A stretch of DNA of 64,000 nt from Chlorella sorokiniana (Eukaryota > Chlorophyta > Trebouxiophyceae > Chlorellales > Chlorellaceae), in assembly GCA_025917655.1 (NCBI GenBank), contig CP084611.1, forward strand, positions 1,736,001 through 1,800,000, given 5' to 3'. This document shows, piece by piece, positions 12,251-22,723 of the stretch; the first letter of the stretch is position 1; each line of letters starts with the position of its first letter. The notes beneath the pieces were generated by a model. The model was not told where the DNA came from, did no database searches, and saw only the letters and a list, made by a program, of their open reading frames with translations. The translations under genes were made by a program, and so were the position numbers.

Positions 12251-13727
12251 ATGAACGGGAGGGGTGGCAGAGGTGGCAGAGGAGGAGCTGGCCTGCCGCA
12301 ACCGGTAGCACGCGATGATGAAGGCAAAGTAATCCAGACGGAGCAGCTGGAGGGCCCACCGCCCTTGTTTCCTGTAAGTGAGCTACGGCAGATGGCATGC
12401 AATATGAGCATGTGCTGTCAAGAGCCTCCAGGCTCGCTGCCTTCTTGCCCCCACCGCTTGGGCTGAGGCCAGAGCTCCGGCAGTTAAGCCTGAACTGGTT
12501 CCTTTCTGCAGCCCATAAAAACTGAACTTTTTCCAGATCCTCCAGACGATGTTCCTCCACAGACTGAGCGGCAGCTGGTAGGCTTTGCTGAAGTTGGCAG
12601 TGTTGGTGTTGCGGTGATGGTCCCGCTGCCTTGAGCAACGAATTTCGCTTCTGGCATGACGTGGCTCCCCTGCTGTGTGCCCTTTTAAACCTGCAGCTTT
12701 GGCGCCGCCAGCTTTCGAACTTCTGGCAGAACTCGGTCTACAAGCTGAAGCCTGAGGGAAGCGTCCCTGGCAGCAGGAAGCAGCACAATGCGGACTATGT
12801 GGCCAGCTATCGAGATGCGGAGAAGAGGGCTGGCGGCGGCGCAGCAGTTGGGCAGGATCCCGGCACCTTGGCCATGACCCTGCACTCGGTCTACTTCCCG
12901 GAGGACCTGTACAGCAAGCAGAAACGGTGCGCATCTGGCCTGGGAGTGGGCTTCTCATGCTCACCCAATGCTGCGCATACTGTGGATCGTGGGCGTGATG
13001 CGGATTCCCTGTTGCTGGGGTGTCTTTGGGCATGCAGATCTGAGTTTGTGTTTTGCCCCCAATGTTGTTTGCTGCAGGTCGAAAGGAATGGAGACGGCAT
13101 TTTGGGCGGCACAGGGCGAGCGGCGAGCCCAGGCCAGTAAGGCGGTCATGGAGGACATTGCCTTAGGCAAGCTGGAGGAGCTGGCGCGGCGAGAGGATAA
13201 GGTGTGGGGTTGAGAAGGAGGGCACTTCACCTCAGCGGTGTCATGCCGGGTGGCACGCATACCTTCATGCTTCGGCTGGCTCTGTGCAGGGTGCTGGGCG
13301 CACGCCGGCCAAGGCGGGTGCGGGCGGTGGCGGCGAGGAGGAGGAGCAGCTGGTTGAGGAGTATGAGGAGGAGGAGGAGGACAACCCTGAGGATGACGAC
13401 TACTACCAGGTGTGTGTGTGCGCGTCTGCGTGGTGGTGGTGGTGGTGGTGGGAGTGTGGGGTTCTTGGGGAACAAACCAGCATGCTTTTGCGTGAGCAGT
13501 ACGAATGATGACAGCTGTGTGTGTGCCCAGGCAGCACCTGTTCGTGCTGGCGGAAGCTGTGCTACGTGCCCAGCGCAGGACCTGTGTGCGCTGGGCCCCA
13601 GCCGCTGCGCACCCAGTGTTGTTACGGACTGCACCCTGCCTGCCCGCTGCAGGGCGGCATGGTGGACGACGATGAAGGCTACCTTGACGACTATGATGAT
13701 GGCGGCGATGAGGGGCCCATCTTCTGA
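12251..13727 (+). CDS. RPC31: RNA polymerase III subunit RPC31 (RPC7/POLR3G family)
   Basis: ATG at 12251 begins a Gly/Arg-rich start (MNGRGGRGGRGGAG), as in family members. Spliced exons then give PIKTELFPDPPDDVPPQTER (about 12513-12575), QLSNFWQNSVYKLKPEG, DPGTLAMTLHSVYFPEDLY (about 12857-12915) and GMETAFWAAQGERRAQASKA. A strongly acidic tail closes with EEYEEEEEDNPEDDDYY and GYLDDYDDGGDEGPIF, stop at 13725-13727. The basic Gly-rich N-terminus, LFPD motif and acidic DDGGDEGP ending are typical of the Rpc31 subunit, which forms part of the C82-C34-C31 initiation subcomplex of RNA polymerase III in the nucleus. Introns have standard GT donors. I saw no defect. Confidence 0.88.
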
Positions 13728-13888
13728 TGATGGGGGCATAGGCCGCTTGAGCCCCTTGCTCTTTTTCGCTTGTCAGTCTTCCTGTTTTGCTATCCTTGCT
13801 TTCCCTTCTTGCCTCCGTTTTGAGAAATTTGCATGGTTGTGCAAGAAAACTTACGTAATGGACTTTCCTGCGCCTTGTTTGGGCATGC

Positions 13889-14290
13889 TCAAGGCCGCCC
13901 TCTTTTAACTGGGGCTCCAGCCTTGCGCTTGCGCGTAGCGGACTTCTTGCGGGCGCCGCCTGCACCTCTGCGCCCACCTGCACCCCTGCTCTTTGCGCCC
14001 CTGCCATTTCCTGCACTGTGACTGCACTTGCTGCCATCATCACGCTTGTCCAAATCTTGCTCGCTGGGGTTTGCCCCAAAATCCCTGTAGAGCTATTGCC
14101 ACATGTGGGGTTCTCTCATGTGTAGAGCAGACCGTCTCTATTCACCCTCCCTCTCGCAGTCTTATCACCTGAAGAGCTTGGCATTTTCCAGCATGAAGTC
14201 TTGCCAGCGGTGCCCTTCGAGCTGTGTTGTGTTACTTTCCGCTTCATGTGTCAAGAACACAATCTGTTGTCCTGCTGCAGTGGCGGTCAT
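13889..14290 (-). CDS. Small basic protein, unrecognised (105 aa)
   Basis: A two-exon gene too broken up to show as one long frame. Exon 1 (14290-14169) starts MTATAAGQQIVFLTHEAESN and ends HRWQDFMLENAKLF. Exon 2 (14084-13889, acceptor CTACAG) gives DFGANPSEQDLDKRDDGSKC and then a Gly/Arg/Lys-rich tail ending AGAPVKRGRP, stop TGA at 13891-13889. The splice restores Arg across the junction and the whole is 318 nt. The basic tail suggests nucleic-acid or nuclear binding. I do not recognise the family. Its ATG is 68 bp from the ATG of the divergent LIN37 gene, so the two probably share a promoter. Its 3' end faces RPC31, 161 bp away. Confidence 0.6.
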
Positions 14291-14358
14291 AAACCCCCGT
14301 TGCTTCCCAGTTCTGGCGCAGCAGCCACGCTGCCATTGGCCACAGCAATCCCGAGCGC

Positions 14359-14953
14359 ATGGCTGGCGGCACCAGCTGTCCCCGCCCCCTTGATGGGCCT
14401 GTGGTAACCATCAATGACCGGCGAGTGCGTTTAGGCACGCCAACCGCAGCAGAACAGCCATCACTGTACAAGCTTTGCCGACAATGGGTGCACAACGACC
14501 CAGATCTGGGCGATCCAATGCCAGAGGTGGGTTGAGCTCACTGAAGACACCACCTGCTTGGTTACTCTTGTGTTACGCAGTGTGTGGTAACTTTGGTTAT
14601 GTTGCTTGCTTGCTTCCATATCCCCTTCCTTGCAGCCTGTCCCTCCATCCAAGCTGCCACCGCTTCCCCCACATTCAGAGGAGGCAGCTGCGCTTCTTCA
14701 GCAGCCTGCCCCGCAGGAATCGCCACTGCCTGTGGCCAATGAAGGTGCCAGCACCAGCGGCAGCAGCAACGGTCTTCCAGCAATGGGAGCTCTGATGCAG
14801 CATCACAAGCAACATTGGGCTGCAGTTCGGCAGCACAAGCGGGTCCAAGCCGCAGCAGCGCAACAACGGTATGCCCAGCGTCTGCAAGCAGTGCTTAACC
14901 TATCGGCGACACCTGCTGCAGCTGTGGCACCAATACCCCTGCCGCAGTCGTGA
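14359..14953 (+). CDS. LIN37: LIN37, DREAM/MuvB core subunit
   Basis: Two exons, 14359-14526 and 14636-14953, joined in phase 0 (donor GTGGGT, acceptor TTGCAG), encode 161 residues. The family signature is EQPSLYKLCRQWVHNDPDL, which corresponds to the LYPICRAWMRNSP motif of animal LIN37. It is followed by a Pro-rich linker (PVPPSKLPPLPPH), and a C-terminal basic helical segment with HHKQHWAAVRQHKRVQ and QQRYAQRLQAVLNL corresponds to the C-terminal helix of animal LIN37. LIN37 is a non-enzymatic subunit of the MuvB core, which with Rb, E2F/DP and Myb proteins represses or activates cell-cycle genes. It is divergent from a 105-residue basic protein across only 68 bp. Both exons are intact. The match is from remembered motifs, not a search. 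Confidence 0.78.
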
Positions 14954-15001
14954 CTTCTGTGGTCGAAGTGTCTCTGTTGCTGCACGCCTGCACGCACTCC
15001 C

Positions 15002-16433
15002 TTACTTATGTACCACTTGGCCCCGCAGCACGGAAGGAAACAGCTGCTCAATCACCTGCATCCCAAGTATTGGCAGGAGAACATGTTGAAAGGGAACCCC
15101 TTGCGTCCAATCATGGCTGCCAGGAATGGGCAACACACCCCTACGTCGTTGCCAGGCTTCACACACACCACTGCCGCCGTGCCCACCATCTCGCAGATGT
15201 CCGTCTTGTAAACAATCCCTGCATGAGGAGGAATGTGTGTGAGCTCAACAGGTTGGAAGCCGGGTACGTAGCAGCTCCTACCCATGAGGTCCAAGTCCAT
15301 GGTGTCATCCCCTGCCAGCGAAATGCGACCAATTGCTCCTGCAGCCAAAACACAGTCTGATTGATCCATCAGGGTGCGCCAAAGGTGGCTTGTAGTTTGC
15401 CAACCTGAGTTGCCATCGAGGGACGCCAGGTGTGCAGGAATCTCGCACAACACCTTGCTTGGCTCGCACTGGTTGACTGCTGCTGCGGTACCTTCACCCA
15501 TGAGCACAGCACCATCGTTTTTTTGCTTCTAGGTTCAAAGCAATACCTACTGCACCATCTTCAACTTTGACTCGCGCAGAACAACACAGCATACCACGGA
15601 GACAGGCTAAACAGCTCAATCTGGTCCTGCGCAGCTCAACTCACCTCGTGCCAGCATAAGGGGCAGCTGCACCGCCAGATTTGCCTTGTGCTTCTTGCCT
15701 GCTCCCACTTTTGTTGCCTTCCTCATGTCAGCAGCTGACTCAAACTGGTCAGCGGGCAGGCAAAATGGTTCTGTAGCTTCGACTTGCAGTTTTTCCCAGC
15801 CTCACTTGGAATCGATTCTGGCATGTATGTGTCGCTGTCAATGTAGCCTGCAAGCCGGCTGTTCTCAACTGCAGTGCCAATGGCTGATCCATGTTTGTCT
15901 GCAGCATGATTTTTTGGTTTGAGCGCTCCTGCATTGTACTCCTCGATAGCCTTCAAGTTACTCTTCTCAGAATCCATTCTGCTGAAGCTCTGATGGCGAT
16001 CACGCTTAATGAGCTGCATGGGGAGCTGATGAGCCTGCTTCTCAACCTTCTGGAGAGGTGCTGCCGCTGCCAGCCTGCCAGGGCGAAGGACTGTCGCCGC
16101 GGCGCCCCTGGCGTTTGTACAATTGTCGTTTGAGCTGTCGCTTATGGCATCTTCCTCAAACTCATAGCAGCTGGTGATGAGCACAGGTTTCGTGGCATGT
16201 TGGCCTTCTGGAAGCAGCGGTTGCAGCGCGGCAGGTGCCGCTGACGGCTTGGCTTCGCTGAGCCTGCTGTTGCCAGCCTCCTTACGCTGTGATGGCTGGA
16301 ACAGACGGTCGATTTCTAAGTTTTCCTGCAACCAAACAACGAAAGCCAGAGCTTTGCCAGGGGAGGACTTTGCAAGCAAGGCAAGCAAGGCTCCTGCCTG
16401 GGCCTTCGGCCTCCTTCTGCTGAAAGTGGCCAT
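15002..16433 (-). CDS. BIN4: BIN4/MID-like topoisomerase VI accessory protein
   Basis: ATG 16433 begins MATFSRRRPKAQAGALLALL. A Ser/Lys-rich variable region follows, ending near IDSDTYMPESIP. Downstream exons give FESAADMRKATKVGAGKKHK and NLAVQLPLMLAR (about 15727-15645), then KNDGAVLMGEG (about 15525), GAIGRISLAGDDTMDLDLMG (about 15330-15275) and IVYKTDICEMVGTAAVVCVK (about 15215-15160). Plant BIN4 has the same order: LPLVL, a KVLVECEGD segment, GAVGRVV, LDLKGTIYK and a beta-rich end. BIN4 is a DNA-binding component of the plant topoisomerase VI complex needed for endoreduplication. The last exon is probably VIEQLFPSVLRGQVVHK with stop at 15004-15002, spliced from GND|GTAGGG; an unspliced reading would stop near 15052 instead. 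The C-terminus is therefore less certain than the core. Confidence 0.7.
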
Positions 16434-16542
16434 GTCTTTGTCGCTTCTTCTTGAACAGTGGTCAGCAACTCTAGTGAACTCTGAACCAAGGCAAGGGTCT
16501 CGGGGTGTACCGCTGTACCTGGGTCGATTCAAACGCTGTTTG

Positions 16543-19455
16543 TTACATTTCCCCCTGTATGGCGCTCATCAAAAATGCGTACTGCTGCGCTTTTGTTTCG
16601 AAGACGTCTTGCTCATGCACGAAATGGCCTGTCTGACAGGGCAAAAGCAGCACAAGACCTTTATGCTGTTGCTGATCTTGTTGCGGCGCCTCAGCCGCGG
16701 CAGCTCGCACAAGGGCTGCATACTTTAAGGGGCCCCAGAAAGGGACGCGCAGATCAAGCTGCGAGCAGGTCAGCAGCATCGGCGGGTAGCTGGCTGGATG
16801 GACATTCTGATAGGGGCACAGAGCCCGAATCTGCAGCGAAGGCGAGGCGCAGATGAGGCAGGCACATGCAGCGCCCATGGGCGACCAAGTCTGTTCGTGT
16901 CCACATGCACCCACAGTGCACAGCACCGCAGGTTGGATGTGCCCCCCCCCCAGCCGTGAACCTGCCCGGCATCCACCTGCTCCATCTCTTCTCGGCAGCG
17001 AGGGTCCCCCACTCCTCATACTCGGCCACGGTCAGGGGCAGCTCGGGCGGCACATGGCAGAGAGCACATCCAAGAAAGGGGCCTCCAGCAAAGCGGCGCC
17101 CACGTCGGCTGCGCGGCGATTGAGCAGCGCGCCTGCAGCCACGCCGCCCGCCGAGTGCGCCTGCAGTGCCACCAGCCCCGGCGAGGTGAAGCCTGCAAAG
17201 GGAGTACCAGCGCTGGGGCCTTCACACATGCACAGCAGCACAGCGGCATCACGAGGCTGAAGCATGCGAGCCGGCACCCTGCTGCCGCCCCCAGCTGTGA
17301 GCACCCACCTTTGGCCACCAGGCAGTCCAAGCAGGCCTCCAAGTCGGCCACACCTGCAGCCTTGCGCGCTCCACGCCCCGCCGCATGCCAGCGCCTGCCC
17401 AGCTCCCCACCTCCGCGCACGTGCGCCAGGGCCAGCACCCAGCCGCGGCGAAGCAGGGGCGCTCTCTCAGCCATGAAGTCTGTGGGCAGGCAGTGGCCGT
17501 ATGCTCCGTACACAACCAGCAGACAGGGCGAGGCGTGGGGGCCCAGCCAGCAGGTTGGCCGAGCAGGCCACGGTGAGCGGCACAGCGACGCCGTCTGCAG
17601 ATCGCGCCGTAAGCTGCTGCCAGCCGTAATCTTTCTCCGCCCACGCAGCAACAGCCGGTGCGGGGCCTGACCCGGACGGATAAACAGAGGCATCGCTGTC
17701 AATGGCTCCTGGTTGATTAGGGGCGAGATGCTCTTCAGCGCTGGCACAAGGCTGCCCATGACGCTCCACCAGCTGCTGGCTGGACAGGTCCCAGTCAAAC
17801 GCTCTCTCCGGGTGCACCGGGGAAGACAGCAGCAAGCGAATGCTGTGCGAAGCGTGATCGGCATTGGCACCCGCAGTTATGGACAGCGCCCAGCTGGGCA
17901 GCCGCGCGGCTGGCAGCTGCAACGTTTGCAGTGGCTGCTGCTGCAGCGCGCTTCCTGCGCCTGTTGCTCCGTGCTCCAGGGGACTCACTGCAGCAGGCAT
18001 GCCCCGCGGGTCCAGAGGCAGCGCTGCCACCTGCTGCCGCCCCGCCTGCCGTAGAAACAGCACCAACCACCCCGCGACTAGGTCCATGTCTTCAATGGCG
18101 CTGTCGTCGTCCGGGACAACCACCGGCTGCCAGTGCTGTTCATTGAGGTCGGACGCGTCTGCGGGGACGCTGCAATGGGAGAGCAGCAGGGCGTTCCAAG
18201 ATGCAGCAGTGGTTGCGTCAACGCTGACCTGGCACAGGCAGTGCTCACAAGGGCTGTGAAGGCAGACACCATGCTGTTCGCAGCTCTCACCGAAACACGG
18301 CGTAGTTGTCAGCGCCCTGGGCGTTGCTCAAAAGGTACAGCTGGCCACCGGCGTGCTCTGCAAAGTACTCCAAGCCTGTTCTGCGACGCTGCACCACGCG
18401 TGGCTGCGCTGCACCGCCATCAACGCTGCGCAGGCTGGCCGGCAGCAGGTGTACCTCTGAGGCAGACTTGGAGTTGCAGTTGATGGTGAGCAGGCTGCGC
18501 AGGGGGGGGGGAGGCAGCGTAGCAGGGTGTGCGCGCTGCCACAACTGACGCGTGCCCAACAAGGAAGGGTGCAGCAGCACCGCCACACCCGGCAGGCTCC
18601 CCACACCTCCAGTCTTTAGTGCGCCCAAGCTCCACAAAGAAGCGCTCGTCCGCCTCCTCAAACACCCCCAGGCGGCGCCAGCGCGGGAGCCCCGCCGCGT
18701 CGCGTCCGCCAGGCTCAGACCCATCACGCGCCACGGCCTGCCCAGCTCGTTGGGCTGCGTGCACAGCAGCGTGTCGCCGTCAGCCGCCCACTCGAGGCTG
18801 ACCACGGCGCCGAGGTGCTCCAAGTGGCGGAGGGTGCCAGTGCGCAGGTCCCGCACGAACGCCTCGCAAGACTCCTGCCCCGTCCCCGCATCCAGGGTGA
18901 AGGCCACCTGGTGGCCGCACCGAGACAGCTTCATCTGCAGCATGGCCTCCGGCGGTTGTGGAACGGGTTGGGGGCCCCCGCCGTGCGCAACTTTGCAGCT
19001 CACCTGCTGCAACTGGATGCGGTCGCCATACACTGCGGCCAGCTGGCCCAGATCCAAAACCACATCGTCCCTGTTTGGTTTGCGGATGCTGTCGGCGCTG
19101 CCTGTGCCTTGAGCCGGCAGCACAGCGCGGCGCATGTAGCAGGGGTGGGGCTGGCATGGCCCCTGCACAACGAAGTAATCGTAGCCGCCCATTCTCTCAG
19201 GCACGCTGACCTGGACAAGGAAGGAACCAGGAAAGCACATGCTGGCGGGTGGCTTCATCGGCCTGCAGTCAGCATGGGCCGACGAAAATTGGTAGCGCTT
19301 TACCTGGGTTGGTGGCGCTAAGCGCAGCATGTCGCCGTGCAGCTCGTGGGCCAACGCTGTGCTGCGCCGCAACCAGGCCTCTGCGTGGCGCCGCTCCTGA
19401 GCGAGAACGTGTTGCACTGGTGGGCCTTCCTGCTCCAGCCAGCTGTAAACGATGA
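16543..19455 (-). CDS. Prolyl oligopeptidase-family serine protease (oligopeptidase B-like)
   Basis: The N-terminal beta-propeller is read from about 19455 to 18290: EFEHPLLIVYSWLEQEG, QERRHAEAWLRRSTALA, SVPERMGGYDYFVVQ, SLEWAADGDTLLCTQPNELG and FAEHAGGQLYLLSNAQGADN. The catalytic domain follows with EKDYGWQQLTARSADGVAVP (about 17640), LLVVYGAYGHCLPTDF, LALAHVRGGGELGRRWH and the Ser elbow VALQAHSAGGVAAGALL (about 17150). The Asp region is DLRVPFWGPLKYAALV (about 16750), and HFVHEQDVFETKAQQYAF holds the probable His; stop at 16545-16543. Such enzymes cut short peptides after basic or Pro residues. The Ser motif is HSAGG where family members usually have GGSAGG. The frame changes across the GGGGG run at 17537-17541. 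The start codon is upstream of about 19455 and not resolved. Confidence 0.82.
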
Positions 19456-19532
19456 GCAGGGGATGTTCAAATTCTGGCTGCCGGCAACAGCATGTCAGGT
19501 GCCAAGCTGGCTATAGGTTTTGCCAGCAGGCA

Positions 19533-19879
19533 TCAGGCGAGGACAGCCGTGTCACCTGTAGGCATCCTGCCATTGAAATCCCGCACAGCATCGATCTTCT
19601 GGTCTTTGAGGCACTCGGGGAGTTGGAATATCGGAGCGACGCCAGCAGAACAAAGTACGCGATGAACCAAATGCATTGCGATAGTGAATGTCTACTTCGT
19701 CAAAAAGAGGTAGCTGACGGCGTGCAATCCAGCGAAGGCCGCCAAACATTTATAATCTTCTGATACTCAGGGGCATCTTCTTCCTGGCATTTAACATCAA
19801 ACTCCTTTCGCAATTGGTTGTCACGGCAATCGGCAAAGGCGCGAGGCAGTGGGCCATTCTGGGCGGTACCGCACCCCAT
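19533..19879 (-). CDS. Small MGCG-starting protein, unrecognised
   Basis: ATG 19879 begins MGCGTAQNGPLPRAFADCRD and continues NQLRKEFDVKCQEEDAPEYQ KI. A possible second exon reads HLVHRVLCSAGVAPIF and then LPECLKDQKIDAVRDFNGRM, stop TGA at 19535-19533. A Gly at position 2 with Cys at 3 would suit N-myristoylation plus palmitoylation, a membrane anchor signal. The splice between the two parts is not clear: the best guess uses a weak GTTTGG donor and a GAAGTAG acceptor. I do not recognise the family. The ATG lies 79 bp from the BAF60 ATG on the other strand, so a shared promoter is likely. Confidence 0.35.
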
Positions 19880-19958
19880 TTCGGAGTACCCGCGCCGCGC
19901 TATTCGCTATTCGCTCAAGGAGCTTTGGCAGGCAGTCCGCCAAGCTTTGGACCTCAAC

Positions 19959-22612
19959 ATGTTTCCTGTAGGCGCCCAAGGCGCGTCAGCGGCGCAGCTG
20001 AAACCTGGAGGCCCCAGTGCCCCGACTCCGGCCCAAATCGCGGCAGTGCAACAGGCGCAGATGGCTCAGATGCAAGCAGCTTTCGCAGCTAACCCTGCCT
20101 TGGCCGCTCACTTTGCAAACCAGGTCCGCCCACAACCCGTTCTGAGTGTGACCTGCTCCATTTTGGTCTATGATGGTGCTGAGATCTAGTTATAAACGGT
20201 TCCTGCTGCAGCAAGCGGCCATGGCGCGTCTAGCAGCAGCCCAAGGGAACCCAGCTGCCGCTGCGGCCGCTGCTGGCCGATCCGTTGCCCCCACCACCTC
20301 GAAGAGCGCGCAAGGCGCTATCAAGGCAGCCGGGGCAGCAGCAATGCCATCGGCTGCGGCGCCAGTGCAGGCTATTGAGGCGGTGCCCGCCAAGAAAGCT
20401 GGTCCTGGGCGCAAGCGAAAGTCGATGGACCAGCGACTTCCAGACCGGGCGACCTCCTCATCCCAGATTCAGCGCTCTTCACACAGCTGCAGGATGCAGA
20501 GCGTCGGGTGGACATGCTGATCAGCCGCAAAAAACATGAGCTGCAGGAGATGTTTTCCTCCTTCCGCAGAGGTGGGTGCTTTGGGGCTGAAGGGCTGGTG
20601 TGATCAAAGTGGTGCATCCTGCCCGCCTGCTGACACAACCGCGCTGTGGCATCGCGTCGGACGCAGGGCCCCCTGGCAGCGCGCAGGCGGCTGGCTCCGT
20701 CAGGCGCAAGCTGCGTGTGTACATCAGGTCGGAGCACCAGCACCAGCAGAATGCGGCCGATGCCGCCGAGCCGCCCTCCTGGGTGCTGACCGTCTCGGGC
20801 GCATTGTGGGCAAGGACAAGGTGGCGGACAAGGCGCTGGACGCAGGTGCATGGCCTGCTGTCGTGGGAAGGCATGCGACTCGCTCCAAGTAAAAGACTGG
20901 GGCTCTGTGGCTTGGCCTTCAAGCCATCACATGTGCCACTCCGCCAGGCTTACGGCCGCCATGCCCCCCTTCTTGCAGATGAGGGCAGCCAGCACCAGAG
21001 GCACGCCTTCACGCACTACCTGCGGCGGCTGAGCGTGCAGCTGGACCCCGACCAGTACCCTGGGGAGACAGGGCGCCTGGTGTGGGACAAGGCGCTGCAC
21101 GACCGCGAGCACCGCGAGGCGCTGCAGCTGCGCCGCCTGGGTACCCGCGCCGTGGAGGTGGCAATCACTCTGGAGCTGGACCACCAGCCGGCGCAGTACC
21201 GCCTGAGCAAGGCGCTGCAAGCGGCGCTGGGCCTGCGCGGCCTGCACAGCATGCCCTTCGTCATGCAGATGTTGTGGGGCTACATCAAGGCCAAGCAGCT
21301 GTACGAGGTGAAGGGGTCAGACGCCGACGAACCACACCTTGTTGCTTGTTGGGGCGGCGAGCGGAGTCCAAGGGGTCCCCTCACACCAAGAAGGGTTGGC
21401 TTGGGCCCCGGGCTGAGGCGAGCAGCTGGTGAAGTCTTATATACCAAGCCGAGCGCCATTCTCCTGTCCTGTGCGCTGCAGCCCAGTGACAAAGGACCTG
21501 TCTGCGTGCGGTGCGACGAGCAATTACGCCCGCTGTTTGGCACGGACAGCGTCGAGCTTGGCAAAATGGCGGATGCTCTCAAGTCGCATCTCACCCCACC
21601 CGAGCCCGTGCAGCTACGTTACACCATCAGGCGGGTCGGGCAGGGCCGGGGTGGTGTGCTCGTTGGGGGCCGAAGCTGTCGTGCAGCGCATCATCCCGCT
21701 GCTTGCACCGCTCATCGCTGTGCCTGCACCGGCAATTGCACCGTCTCTTGCAGGCCCGACGGCCCCCCACTGCCCACCCAGACTGCTACGATTTTGAAGT
21801 GGAGGTGCCACTGAGGTGAGCATGGCTTGGGTGGCTTATGGCCCTTGCACCCACCCCGACGGCGATCACATGATGGCCCGCGCAGCCCTGCAGGCAGCTA
21901 ACCCGCCTCATCCGGCCTGCCCCTGCAGCACGGAACTGCCACCTTACGTGATGAAGGCAGGGTCGGGGCGGGAGGTGGAGCAGCAGGATGCGGCGCTGAA
22001 CAGCGTGCTGGTGAGGCTGGCGGAGCATCGGCGCCGCCGCACCTTCCTGCTGGCCTTTGCGCAGAGCCCAAGCGACGTCATCCAGGCCATTGTGGCGGCT
22101 CAGGTGGGGCGCCACCAGCAGCCGCCTCTGCAGCTCTACGTCTAGGCCACGACGCACCCTGCACTGCCCAGCATGCTGGCAATCACCGCATGCTGCTGTG
22201 GCTGCTTGCAGGGCCGTGAACTGCGTCTGGCAGCCAGCAAGGAGGGCGAGGCGTACGAGCTGCTCACCACAGGTGCGAGGTGGATGAGGATGGGCTGCAA
22301 GGCCACCACAGTGTGGCTGTTGTTGGTATGCCTAGCATGAACTGCAGTCACATGTCCATCTCATGTCCCGCAGGCGACGTGTTTCGTGAGCGGTGGGTGG
22401 ACGACTGCGTCCTCAATTTCCTTGCTAGAAAACAGCAGCAGCAGGCAGCTCAGGCAGTGGCAGAGCAGCAGCAGGCCACGCTGGTCCAGCAGCAGCAGCA
22501 GGCAGCCCAATTGGCTGCCGCGGCCGTGCAACAGCAGCAAAAGCAGCAGGCACCTGCAGCTGCAGCCACACAGCAGGCACCTGCCGGGGTGGCAGCAGGG
22601 GCAGTACTTTGA
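19959..22612 (+). CDS. BAF60: SWI/SNF complex subunit BAF60/SNF12 with SWIB domain
   Basis: ATG at 19959 opens MFPVGAQGASAAQLKPGG and a Gln/Ala-rich region. DLLIPDSALFTQLQDAERRV (about 20450-20520) is the conserved helix before the SWIB domain. RRKLRVYIRSEHQHQQ (about 20704) and EPPSWVLTVSG are the family beta segments. The SWIB core is HAFTHYLRRLSVQLDPDQYP to MPFVMQMLWGYIKAKQLYE (about 21000-21310), with FGTDSVELGKMADALKSHL in the next exon. CYDFEVEVPL, RRRTFLLAFAQSPSDVIQ (about 22037-22090) and RERWVDDCVLNFLARK complete it. A poly-Gln/Ala tail ends at 22612. BAF60 proteins link SWI/SNF chromatin remodellers to transcription factors. The frame slips at a GGG run (20797-20799): GRIVGKDKVADKALDA continues in another frame. 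Confidence 0.88.
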
Positions 22613-22723
22613 ATGACTTGGATACGCGCCTCCACAATGTGCTGCATATTGTCTGTAGCAGAGCTCAGTGCAGCGAAAAATCCGCAGAAAATGCAAGCCA
22701 TGAAAGCAACACTCTAGCAGTGC

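Noticed and set aside
12961-14079. 372-codon minus-strand open frame
   Set aside because: It lies opposite RPC31 exons and the basic-protein exon in the wrong frame; composition is His/Pro/Thr shadow of acidic codons.
20600-21814. 404-codon plus-strand frame as one uninterrupted BAF60 exon
   Set aside because: It reads through introns (for example after KQLYEVK) and through the frame slip at 20797; the real gene is several exons.
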